Shown in pieces: positions 1 through 6,204 of a DNA stretch of 9,087 nt (position 1 is its first letter; each line of letters starts with the position of its first letter). The notes below the pieces were generated by a model. It was not told where the DNA came from and searched no databases. It saw only the letters and a program-made list of their open reading frames with translations. A program made the position numbers and the translations under genes. Origin of the DNA: Chloroflexota bacterium (GTDB taxonomy: Bacteria > Chloroflexota > Limnocylindria > QHBO01); NCBI GenBank assembly GCA_013697395.1, contig JACCWY010000252.1, forward strand, positions 1 to 9,087. The letters are read 5' to 3'.

Positions 1-1698
1 AACCAGTGTCGCGATGAGCTGCGCGCCATCCGCAGTTCTCAACACGTCTTTCGCGTGCGGTGCATATCTCCGCACCCACCATCGAATCGGCGCAGTGAAG
101 CCCGCATCCACTGCTTCCGCGAGAGCGTCCCAGGCTTTCCTCTTTGGTCGCAGCGCGCGGTGCTCCAGAGCCAACGCTCCGATCTTGACACGACCTTGGC
201 TCGCGACGAATCTGGCGCCCGTTAGCTCGGCAGTATTCAATACGCGCAACCCCTTCTGGCATGCGCCGCCGCACGCGGGTGACAGGTGTTCACCTATCGC
301 GAGTGCTGGAGCCAATTCTGCGACGTACCGCGGATCGACCGGCGGTCCTGCCTTGAGGGCGTCGACCACCTCGCTGATGTCGCGGCTTGGCCGACCCTCA
401 ACGAACATCAGTTCGATGAGCCTGGCAAAGATGAGCGAATGTACTGCACCGAGCACCTGTGGGCTCGCGGTCGCTTCGCGTAAGGCCTCGATAGCTTCCG
501 CTAGTTGGCCCTCAGATGCCAACACCGTTGACCACGCGTGGAGGGCATGCGCCTTTGGCCGCGGCCATGGGGCTGTTCGCCGGATGGACTCAATTGCGAA
601 GGATCGCGCTCTAGCACCTTGACCGTCGGCGATGAGCGCCATTGTCAGGTCCTCGCTGAAGGCGAAAGGATTCGTTGGGGTTTCAGCCCAGAAGCGAGCC
701 GACTTTTCCATGCTTGAGATAGCGTGCTTTACATTGCCCATCCGAAGCTGCATTTCGCCGGCATTGTGGAAGCCGATGGCCGCGAAGTGGTCGAGTCCGA
801 GGGCCGTCGCTTCCGCAGCGATGCGCTGACACTCTCGAACGACAGCGTCGAGAGAACCGGCGAGCCACATCCTGGTAACGGCGAGGTTTCCCTCGAGCCT
901 CAGCCGCGTGCCAACGGCGTCAGACGGGACGAGCAAAACGCCAGCTTCTGCGGCTTCGACGGCGCGCTCAGCGTCGCCGTAATTCGAGTACACGCTGCTG
1001 AGTTTCAGACAGGCAAGAGCTTCAAGACGGCGGTCACCCTTACGTGCAAAGTAGCTGCGCGCCCGCTGTATGGCGTCAAGCGCACGCTCCCACTCTCCAC
1101 TAATCCCTCGCGCTTCACCATACAGAAGGCTGAGTCGGGCATTTCCATTGATCATTTCCGAGGGCAGTCGCTGGAGCCATTCGTCGACAAGTCCGAGTCG
1201 ACCGGACGAAACGATGTCCTCACCGTACTTCGCGATCAGACGAGCGGCCTGGCGCTGAAGTCCGGCTCGGAGGTAGTGATGGATCGCCTCGGGCCACTGC
1301 TGGGTGGTCTCGAAGTAGGAGGCGGCGTGAATGTGCAACCCTATGACCTCGGCCTCCGACCTCTCCATGTTGAGGCGACGCTCAAGGAAGTCCCGGAAGA
1401 GGTTGTGATAGCGATAGCGATGCTCGTCCAATCGGTTCGTGAACAACCCACCGTGCTGCAGTCCGGTGAGCTCCTTCTGCCCGTCGTGGACGCCAGCCAA
1501 GCGCTCGGCGATCTCTGGGGTGATCTGCTGGAGGATCGATGTCGTGAGGAGGAAGTTGCGCGTCTCCTCCGGCTGCTGGTCGAGAACTTCCTCAGCGAGG
1601 AAGTCGAACAGGTCGCTGTCCGAGGTGGCCGTGATCGACTCAATGAAGATGCGTCGCTCCTCCGGCGAGGATCGCTCGCGTAGCGACACCTCGACCAA
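1..1698 (-). CDS. C-terminal half of the STAND regulator (winged-helix and TPR-like region), partial
   Basis: This is the continuation of the regulator in the second frame. It is open without a stop from the frameshift to position 1, about 566 codons. It begins LVEVSLRERSSPEERR and then shows a winged-helix linker typical of MalT-like proteins: PEETRNFLLTTSILQQ (about 1572-1525) and EHRYRYHNLFRDFLERR (about 1425-1375). From about 1320 leftward it consists of paired amphipathic helices of TPR type, for example WPEAIHHYLRAG and LSLLYGEARGISGEWERALD. The last visible part is still helical and no helix-turn-helix is seen. A continuous frame this long, matching family expectation through the linker, means the protein was recently intact. 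G+C falls to about 58-60% here, against about 68% in the ATPase half and more in the metabolic genes. It has no start of its own and should not be read as a separate gene. Confidence 0.8.
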   Translation of the reverse strand, partial: MVEVSLRERSSPEERRIFIESITATSDSDLFDFLAEEVLDQQPEETRNFLLTTSILQQITPEIAERLAGVHDGQKELTGLQHGGLFTNRLDEHRYRYHNLFRDFLERRLNMERSEAEVIGLHIHAASYFETTQQWPEAIHHYLRAGLQRQAARLIAKYGEDIVSSGRLGLVDEWLQRLPSEMINGNARLSLLYGEARGISGEWERALDAIQRARSYFARKGDRRLEALACLKLSSVYSNYGDAERAVEAAEAGVLLVPSDAVGTRLRLEGNLAVTRMWLAGSLDAVVRECQRIAAEATALGLDHFAAIGFHNAGEMQLRMGNVKHAISSMEKSARFWAETPTNPFAFSEDLTMALIADGQGARARSFAIESIRRTAPWPRPKAHALHAWSTVLASEGQLAEAIEALREATASPQVLGAVHSLIFARLIELMFVEGRPSRDISEVVDALKAGPPVDPRYVAELAPALAIGEHLSPACGGACQKGLRVLNTAELTGARFVASQGRVKIGALALEHRALRPKRKAWDALAEAVDAGFTAPIRWWVRRYAPHAKDVLRTADGAQLIATLV

Positions 1699-1701
1699 TG
1701 G
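1696..1701 (-). other. Frameshift site (net loss of one base)
   Basis: On the minus strand the reading ...TCA CTC CA|TTG GTC GAG GTG joins the two frames of the regulator. The ATPase frame is coherent through Ser-Leu (TCA CTC), and the next coherent codon is TTG at 1698-1696. One base is missing from the codon CA(N), probably a Gln. No X-XXY-YYZ slippery heptamer is present, so a programmed -1 shift is unlikely. A deletion in the genome or an assembly or read error explains it better. Confidence 0.8.
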
Positions 1702-2462
1702 AGTGAAGCGGCCCAGCCTTCCGTACGTCGCTCGAGCTCGGTGAGCTCGGCAGGGTCGAGCGGGTCGTTGTAGATGTCGCGGAACAGCTCGGCGATCTCC
1801 GGCTCGGTGAAACGGAGCGCATCGGTCCGAAGTTCCGCGTATCCGGAGTGGGTCTTGAAGCGTGCGAATTGGAGTCGTGGCTTGACCCGCGACGCGAACA
1901 CGAACCGGCAGGTCGGCGGTGCGTCGCGCAGGATCTGGTTCCAGAGGCCGCGGACCTCGGTGACGGCGTTGACGTACTGCCAGTCGTCGATGATGAAGGT
2001 GCACGGCTCCGTCAGCCGCTCGTGCATCTCTGCCAGGAGATAGGCGGCGACGCCGGGACGCGATGATCCGGGGCCGCCGAGCTGCTGAAGCATCGAGTGC
2101 GCGCGTCGGCCAAAACCCTCGTGACGCTTGCTGATCGACTCGATCAGATAGCTGATGTGGAACGTCCAGTCGCGGTCGGTGCGGTCGAGCTTGTACCAGT
2201 AGCACGGGAAGTCGACCTCGCGTTCCCATTGCCACAGCAGCGTCGTCTTTCCATACCCCGCGTCGGCCGCGATCACAGCAGCCCGGCAGGCCGAGGCGTC
2301 GTTCATCCATTCGAGAAGTCGGGGGCGCCGAAGTGTCGGCGTCGCGTAGTGCGGCGACGCGACCTTGTTCAAGATCAGCGGGTACGCGTACTTGATGTCC
2401 GACAATCGGCCGTCTCCGCTGGTGGGGCGCGTTGGAGTTCAGCCCGACTCTACCGATCTCGG

Positions 2463-2491
2463 ATTATCGGACGATTACTGCGCGATGGAAA
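2463..2491 (-). promoter_or_regulatory. Probable sigma70-type promoter of the STAND regulator
   Basis: On the minus strand, TTTCCA (2491-2486, four of six matches to the -35 consensus) is followed after 17 bases by GATAAT (2468-2463, five of six to the -10). The predicted start near 2456 gives a leader of about 50 bases to the TTG start. It sits in the divergent interval shared with folK. Prediction from sequence only. Confidence 0.5.
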
Positions 2492-2511
2492 GGATCTCCG
2501 TTGACATCGGC

Positions 2512-2517
2512 TACAGT
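2512..2517 (+). promoter_or_regulatory. Candidate -10 box for a leaderless folK transcript
   Basis: TACAGT (TANNNT type, preceded by GGC) ends nine bases before the GTG at 2527. The 6205 gene has the same distance between its -10 box and start codon. No Shine-Dalgarno is seen before either candidate folK start, which fits leaderless initiation at 2527. No good -35 box is present at 16-18 bases. Confidence 0.35.
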
Positions 2518-2526
2518 GCAGCGCAC

Positions 2527-3069
2527 GTGCGCGCCTTCATCGGTCTGGGTGGGAATCTCGGGAGGCCGGCCGTCGCCTTTCGCGCCGCGGTCGCCGAGCT
2601 GCGGGGGATCGGGCAGGTGGTGCGGGTCTCTTCCCTCTACGACAGCGCGCCTCGAAATGCGGTCAACCAGCCGCGCTTCCTGAACGCCGCCCTGGAGCTG
2701 GAGACGGATCTCGAGCCGGCCGATCTCCTGCGCGAGCTCAAGCGCATGGAGCTGGTGCTGGGCCGGGATCCGGTCGGGCGCCGATGGGGGCCACGGCTGA
2801 TCGACCTCGACATCCTGAGCTTCGACGGCCGATGCGTCACTGATCCCGAGCTCGACCTGATCGTGCCGCACCCGCGCTTCCACGAGCGCCGCTTCGCCCT
2901 CGAGCCGGTGGCGGAGCTGGACCCCGGCCTGCGTCCCTGGCGCAACTGCTCGGACCTGCGGGTGGAGGTGTCGGTCGCCGACCTCCTCGCCACCGTCGCC
3001 AACCAGGAGGTCCTGCGCGTCGGTGGTCCGGACTGGTCCGACCCACTGGGCGTCGGCGGCCGGAGCTAG
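2527..3069 (+). CDS. folK: 2-amino-4-hydroxy-6-hydroxymethyldihydropteridine diphosphokinase (HPPK)
   Basis: HPPK transfers pyrophosphate from ATP to 6-hydroxymethyl-7,8-dihydropterin, the step before dihydropteroate synthase in folate synthesis; it is cytoplasmic. Numbering from GTG 2527 gives 180 residues, close to the usual 160-170. Visible motifs are FIGLGGNLG (4-12), SSLYDSAP (35-42), QPRFLNAAL (48-56), the HPPK signature RWGPRLIDLDIL (86-97) with the Mg-binding Asp93 and Asp95, and PHPRFHERRFALEP (114-127). An upstream ATG at 2485 would add 14 residues (194 in all). I prefer 2527 because family members begin a few residues before the GxNLG motif and because a -10 box lies nine bases upstream. 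Neither start has a clear Shine-Dalgarno. It is a single-gene unit here: no folP or folB lies beside it, and the neighbour is divergent. Function is secure; the start is not. Confidence 0.93.
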   Translation: MRAFIGLGGNLGRPAVAFRAAVAELRGIGQVVRVSSLYDSAPRNAVNQPRFLNAALELETDLEPADLLRELKRMELVLGRDPVGRRWGPRLIDLDILSFDGRCVTDPELDLIVPHPRFHERRFALEPVAELDPGLRPWRNCSDLRVEVSVADLLATVANQEVLRVGGPDWSDPLGVGGRS

Positions 3070-3316
3070 AAGGGCGGGCATTGCCGATCAATCGACGGAT
3101 TCTGGCATGCGGCGGCGTTCGCCGGAAACCTGCCGCGACACCATCGTGATCCCTTCGAACCGCATGTTGGTGGCCCAGGCCCAGATCGAGGCCTCGCTCG
3201 TTTCCGCCGACACGAAGCTCGGTGCGTACGAGGTCGAGGTCGTCAAGGCCGGAAGGAGGAGTCGTTCCCGCTTGGATCGAGCGGAGTTCACCGGAGCCGA
3301 TGCCCGCGTGCCGTTT

Positions 3317-3332
3317 GCTCGATGTATTGAGC
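3317..3332. repeat. Palindromic repeat copy 1 (GCTCGAT-GT-ATTGAGC)
   Basis: Seven-base arms around two central bases, one pair being G.T. It is followed by A and preceded by GTGCCGTTT, which resembles the GTGCCAATCC before copy 3. Same family as the sites at 3381 and 3432. Confidence 0.6.
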
Positions 3333-3380
3333 ATCCGGGAGCGTGAGCTCCGCCGGCGCGTGCAGCTGCTGTGGGCCGGC

Positions 3381-3397
3381 GCTCGATACATCGTGAG
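3381..3397. repeat. Palindromic repeat copy 2 (GCTCGAT-AC-ATCGTGAG)
   Basis: The left arm GCTCGAT is identical to the other copies. The right arm ATCGTGAG carries one extra base relative to ATCGAGC. It lies 64 bases after copy 1 and 51 before copy 3. Confidence 0.5.
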
Positions 3398-3431
3398 AAT
3401 CGCACCCGGCATCGGGCTTTTGTGCCAATCC

Positions 3432-3447
3432 GCTCGATGAATCGAGC
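3432..3447. repeat. Palindromic repeat copy 3 (GCTCGAT-GA-ATCGAGC), perfect
   Basis: The best copy: perfect seven-base arms with a two-base centre, 16 bases before the glpX stop codon complement at 3463. The tight centre suits a dimeric protein site or a REP-like element better than a transcript hairpin. Half-sites of the same core lie at about 3277-3283 (ATCGAGC) and 3085-3095 (CGATCAATCG). Confidence 0.6.
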
Positions 3448-3462
3448 AGGCCCCGCGCCCTA

Positions 3463-4440
3463 CTAGAGGCGCACCTTGGGCGGGTTGCCGGGGTCCCACA
3501 TGTGGACCGTGTCGATGAAGCGCACCAGGCCGCCCTGGTAGCTCATCATCAGTGAGTGGGTGCGCGCGCCGCCGCCGAAGAAGCGGACGCCGCGCAGGAG
3601 CTCGCCATCGGTCACGCCGGTGGCACAGAAAACGACGTTGTCGCCCGACGCGAGGTCGTTCGTGAAGTACACCCGCTCGGCATCGTCGACATCGACCCCC
3701 ATGCGCCGGCCGCGCTCCTTCTCCTCGTTCGATCGCCAGTGGAACTTCGCCTGGATCTCCCCGCCCAGGCATTTCAGCGCGGCGGCGGAGAGCACTCCTT
3801 CGGGCGCGCCACCGGTGCCCATGACCGCGTGCACGCCGGTGCCGGACACCGCGACGCTGATGGCGGCGGTCAGGTCGCCGTCACCGATGAGCTTGATCCG
3901 GGCGCCCGCGGCGCGCACCTCGGCGATGAGCTCCTCGTGCCGCGGCCGCTCCAGGATCACGACCGTGATATCCCACACGTTGCGACCAAGCCTCGAGGCG
4001 ATGGTCGCCAGCGTCTTGGCCGCGGGATCGTTGATGTCGACGTGGCCCGTCACCATGGGTCCCACGATCAGCTTCTCGAGGTAGGTGTCCGGCGCGTGCA
4101 TCAGGCCGCCCGGCTCGGCCGCGGCCAGGACGGCGGTGGCGTTGGCGGAGCCCGTCGCCACGAGGTTCGTGCCCTCGAGAGGGTCCACCGCGATGTCCAC
4201 GGCGGTGGCGGCGTCCGGGTTCCCGATCTGCTCGCCGATGAACAGCATCGGCGCCTCGTCGCGCTCACCCTCGCCGATGACGATGGTGCCGCTGATGTCG
4301 GCGTCGTCCATCGCCTTGCGCATGGCGGTCACGGCCGCCTGGTCCGCCCCCATGCGATCGCCGCGTCCCATGAGGCGCGCGGCCGCGATGGCGCCGGCTT
4401 CGGTGGCGCGAATCGCATCGGCGATGATCAGCTTGTCCAT
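3463..4440 (-). CDS. glpX: Fructose-1,6-bisphosphatase, class II
   Basis: GlpX-type phosphatase hydrolyses fructose 1,6-bisphosphate to fructose 6-phosphate in gluconeogenesis, and in some lineages also sedoheptulose bisphosphate. The 325-residue length is typical. Visible motifs are the metal-site GAD (Asp33), IGEGERDEAPM with Glu57 (55-65), DIAVDPLEGTN (82-92), SANATAVLAAAEPGGL (98-113), KLIGDGDLTAAI (183-194) and GTGGAPEGVLSAAALKCLGG (208-227) with Glu214. It starts at ATG 4440, six bases after the purH stop, and its AGGGG ribosome site overlaps that stop, so translation is probably coupled. It is the second gene of the purH-glpX operon. It ends in tandem TAG TAG codons. The C-terminus (FIDTVHMWDPGNPPKVRL) is intact. 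No promoter of its own is seen. Confidence 0.97.
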   Translation of the reverse strand: MDKLIIADAIRATEAGAIAAARLMGRGDRMGADQAAVTAMRKAMDDADISGTIVIGEGERDEAPMLFIGEQIGNPDAATAVDIAVDPLEGTNLVATGSANATAVLAAAEPGGLMHAPDTYLEKLIVGPMVTGHVDINDPAAKTLATIASRLGRNVWDITVVILERPRHEELIAEVRAAGARIKLIGDGDLTAAISVAVSGTGVHAVMGTGGAPEGVLSAAALKCLGGEIQAKFHWRSNEEKERGRRMGVDVDDAERVYFTNDLASGDNVVFCATGVTDGELLRGVRFFGGGARTHSLMMSYQGGLVRFIDTVHMWDPGNPPKVRL

Positions 4441-4446
4441 GAGCCC

Positions 4447-5994
4447 CTAGTGCTTGAAGTGGCGTCGCCCGGTGAAGACCATTGCCATGTGGTGGCGGTC
4501 GGCGACCTCGATTGCCATCTCGTCGCGGATGCTGCCGCCCGGCTGGATGATCGCCGTCACCCCGGCCTGGGCCGCGATCTGGATGCCGTCGGGGAACGGG
4601 AAGTACGCGTCGGAGGCCATGACGCTCAACGGCGCGCGCTCGCCGGCCTTCCGGAGCGCCACTTCCACCGAGACCACGCGCGACGGCTGCCCCGCGCCCA
4701 TTCCGACCATGGCGTGCTTCTTGGCCAGCACGATCGCGTTCGACTTCACGTGCCGCACGGCGCGCCACGCGAAGAGCAGGTCGGTCAGCTCCTCCAGCGT
4801 GGGGCGTCGCTGCGTCACCGGTTGGAGCTTGTCCCGATCCTCCTCCAGGTTGTCGAAGGTCTGGACCAGCAGGCCGCCTCCGATGCGCTTGAAATCGAAC
4901 TTGCCGATGCCCAGCTCGTCCTCGTCCGTTTCGGCCGGCGGCACCTCGATGATCTCGAAGCCGCGTTTCGTGCGCAGGATCTCCAGGGCCTCCGGCGTGT
5001 AGCCGGGCGCCACGATGGCCTCGAAGAAGCCGGGGCGGATGGCGCGCGCCGCCGCGTCGTCGATGGTGCGGTTGGCGCCGATGACGCCGCCGTAGGCGCT
5101 GACGGAGTCGCCCTCGAGCGCAAGCCGGAACGCCTCGGCCAGGTCCACCACGCTGGCCAGGCCGCACGGGTTTCCGTGCTTGACGATGGCGACGGCCGGC
5201 GTCTTGAAGTCGGACGCGATGCTCCACGCCGCGTCCAGGTCGAGCAGGTTGTTGAACGAGAGGTCCTTGCCGGCGATCTGGTGCGCGGAGCTGATGCTCC
5301 CGCCCGCGTGGGCGGGATCGGTGTAGAAGGCGCCCAGCTGGTGCGGGTTCTCGCCGTAGCGCAGGTCGGCCTTCTTCTCGACGACCATGGTCATCCGGCT
5401 CGGGAAGACGGTGCCGGTGGCGACGTTCAGGTAGCTCGCGATCTGCGCGTCATAGGCGGCCGTTGTCGCGAAGGCCTCGCCGGCCAGCTTCTGGCGCGTC
5501 TCCGGGCTCACCGAACCCTGCGTCTTGATGTCGCGCAGGACCGATGCGTACTGCGTCGGGCTGGAGACCGCGGCGACCCCGGGAAAGTTCTTTGCCGCCG
5601 CTCGCAGGAGCGCCACGCCGCCGATGTCGATCTGCTCCAGCGCCTGGTCCAGCGTCGTTCCGGCCTGGCGAACGGTCTGCGCGAAGGGATAGAGGTTGAC
5701 GACCACGATGTCGATCTGCTCGATCCCGTGCTCAGCCAGCTGGGCGAGATGATCCGGCTGGTCCCTTCGCGCCAGGAGCCCGGCGAAGATGTTCGGGTGA
5801 AGGGTCTTGACCCGGCCGCCCAGGATCTCGTTCGTCTCTGTGAGGTCGGCGACGGAGCGGATTCCCTCGATGCCCGCCTCGGTCAGGTGGGTGCGCGTGC
5901 CATCGGTGGCGAAGCATTCGGCCCCGGCATCGGTCAGGCCTTTGGCGAGCTCGATGATGCCGTCACGATCGCTGACGGAGAGCAGGGCGCGCAA
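4447..5994 (-). CDS. purH: Bifunctional AICAR formyltransferase / IMP cyclohydrolase
   Basis: PurH carries out the last two steps of de novo purine synthesis: formylation of AICAR with 10-formyl-THF, then ring closure to IMP. The 515 residues match the usual 510-530. The N-terminal MGS-like cyclohydrolase domain (about 1-145) shows ALLSVSD (3-9), GGRVKTLHPNIFAGLLARRD (59-78) and DIGGVALLRAAAKNF (123-137). The formyltransferase domain follows with LRYGENPHQ (211-219), SFNNLLDLDAAW (246-257), the catalytic VKHGNPCG with Lys272-His273, and a C-terminal SDAYFPFPDG and QPGGSIRDEM. The start is TTG 5994: an in-frame TGA lies at 6006-6004, GAGGA lies six bases upstream, and translation begins correctly at RALLSVSD. 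It leads an operon with glpX. A TATAAT box lies 41 bases upstream. Nothing is missing from the catalytic set I can recognise. Confidence 0.98.
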   Translation of the reverse strand: MRALLSVSDRDGIIELAKGLTDAGAECFATDGTRTHLTEAGIEGIRSVADLTETNEILGGRVKTLHPNIFAGLLARRDQPDHLAQLAEHGIEQIDIVVVNLYPFAQTVRQAGTTLDQALEQIDIGGVALLRAAAKNFPGVAAVSSPTQYASVLRDIKTQGSVSPETRQKLAGEAFATTAAYDAQIASYLNVATGTVFPSRMTMVVEKKADLRYGENPHQLGAFYTDPAHAGGSISSAHQIAGKDLSFNNLLDLDAAWSIASDFKTPAVAIVKHGNPCGLASVVDLAEAFRLALEGDSVSAYGGVIGANRTIDDAAARAIRPGFFEAIVAPGYTPEALEILRTKRGFEIIEVPPAETDEDELGIGKFDFKRIGGGLLVQTFDNLEEDRDKLQPVTQRRPTLEELTDLLFAWRAVRHVKSNAIVLAKKHAMVGMGAGQPSRVVSVEVALRKAGERAPLSVMASDAYFPFPDGIQIAAQAGVTAIIQPGGSIRDEMAIEVADRHHMAMVFTGRRHFKH

Positions 5995-6034
5995 TCGACG
6001 TCCTCATGGTGTGCGATGCAGGTGCGGGGATTGG

Positions 6035-6040
6035 ATTATA
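6035..6040 (-). promoter_or_regulatory. -10 box (TATAAT) of the purH-glpX operon
   Basis: A perfect TATAAT on the minus strand. The predicted start near 6028 gives a leader of about 34 bases containing the GAGGA ribosome site. The hexamer 17 bases upstream (CCGAGA) matches the -35 consensus at only three of six, and no TGn extension is present. The -10 box is the main support. Confidence 0.5.
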
Positions 6041-6079
6041 GGGGCGTCGGAGCCGCCTCTCGGCCGGCGCTGTGCGCGC

Positions 6080-6156
6080 ATCAGCGCCCATCTGTGCGCT
6101 CGTGCAGTCGTGCAGTCGTGCAGTCGTGCACTCGTGCCGCACAAATGGGCGCTGAT
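6080..6156. repeat. Long inverted repeat with tandem 8-bp repeats in its loop
   Basis: Arms 6080-6098 (ATCAGCGCCCATCTGTGCG) and 6138-6156 are complementary over 18 of 19 bases. The one mismatch (6092 with 6144) becomes a G.U pair in a minus-strand transcript. The 39-base loop (6099-6137) is made of five units of an 8-mer: one CTCGTGCA, three GTCGTGCA, then CTCGTGC. It lies between the purH -10 box and the -10 box of the 6205 gene. No obvious target-site duplication and no U-tract on either side. It could be a small mobile-type element, a multi-site operator or a structured RNA. Confidence 0.8.
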
Positions 6157-6186
6157 AAGCGTCGCGCGCGGTGTCCCGCGGTGCTC

Positions 6187-6195
6187 TGCTAGACT
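6187..6195 (+). promoter_or_regulatory. Extended -10 box (TGCTAGACT) of the 6205 membrane-protein gene
   Basis: TGn followed by TAGACT (6190-6195) ends nine bases before ATG 6205. That distance implies a transcript beginning at or within a few bases of the start codon, that is, leaderless or nearly so. No Shine-Dalgarno is present, which agrees. No clear -35 box, as is common with extended -10 promoters. Confidence 0.5.
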
Positions 6196-6204
6196 CCGCG
6201 GCCG

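Larger units (their letters stand above)
1..2405 (-). pseudogene. MalT/LuxR-like STAND ATPase transcriptional regulator, frameshifted and cut by the window edge
   Basis: A large signal-transduction ATPase regulator read leftward. It starts at TTG (2405), the only usable start after an in-frame TGA at 2439-2441, with GGAG at 2414-2417 eight bases upstream. The N-terminal ATPase shows a Walker A (AGYGKTT, residues 49-55), a Walker B (FIIDD, 137-141), an ASR sensor-like strand (171-173) and RRTEGWAASL just before the break, all typical of MalT-type NTPases. After Leu235 the family reading continues in another frame, so one base is missing near 1698. The unshifted frame runs to 1341 as a meaningless Arg/Ser-rich tail. 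About 800 codons lie in the window. Family members of this build end in a LuxR helix-turn-helix or BTAD/winged-helix DNA-binding domain; none is visible, so it would lie beyond position 1. By family it should sense a ligand through the C-terminal repeats and activate transcription. The ligand and targets are unknown. It may be a true pseudogene or a sequencing error. Confidence 0.85.
3070..3462. other. 393-base interval with palindromic repeats and an uncertain coding remnant
   Basis: The interval lies between the 3' ends of folK and glpX. The right half (3276-3447) holds related palindromic sites. The left half (about 3107-3255) has strongly G/C-biased third positions, as in a gene. These third positions coincide for a plus frame starting ATG 3107 (79 codons, stop 3344-3346) and a minus frame ending TGA at 3088-3090, so codon bias cannot choose the strand. 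Neither product resembles a family I know, and neither has a good ribosome binding site. It could be a decayed gene fragment or a small unknown gene. I see no convincing terminator for either flanking gene; the only candidate is a 4-bp stem (3405-3416) followed by CTTTT. Confidence 0.5.

Noticed and set aside
724..1683. 319-codon plus-strand open frame over the regulator
   Set aside because: The minus-strand frame gives coherent MalT-like protein through the same bases; the plus frame resembles nothing and is a shadow.
1341..1697. Arg/Ser-rich tail of the unshifted regulator frame
   Set aside because: It has no family character, while the neighbouring frame continues the protein exactly. It is the out-of-frame reading after a deletion.
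1690..1710. Programmed -1 ribosomal frameshift
   Set aside because: The site reads CTC CAT TGG with no slippery heptamer, and I see no strong downstream stem beginning 5-9 bases later.
2501..2506. TTGACA as a folK -35 box
   Set aside because: The TACAGT -10 box begins only five bases later, and no -10 box lies 16-18 bases downstream.
3405..3421. CCCG-GCAT-CGGG followed by CTTTT as a folK terminator
   Set aside because: A 4-bp stem is too weak, and it lies more than 330 bases after the folK stop.
4265..5227. 320-codon minus-strand frame overlapping glpX and purH
   Set aside because: Off-frame Arg/His/Gly-rich translation of the two real genes on the same strand.
6099..6137. CRISPR array or iteron origin
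   Set aside because: The units are 8 bases with no spacers, too short for CRISPR. Iterons are usually longer and accompany a rep gene or DnaA boxes, neither of which is seen.
3556..6192. 878-codon plus-strand open frame across glpX and purH
   Set aside because: It is antisense to two genes with complete, ordered family motifs. The product is low-complexity His/Arg/Gly/Asp-rich, as expected from the reverse frame of high-GC genes.
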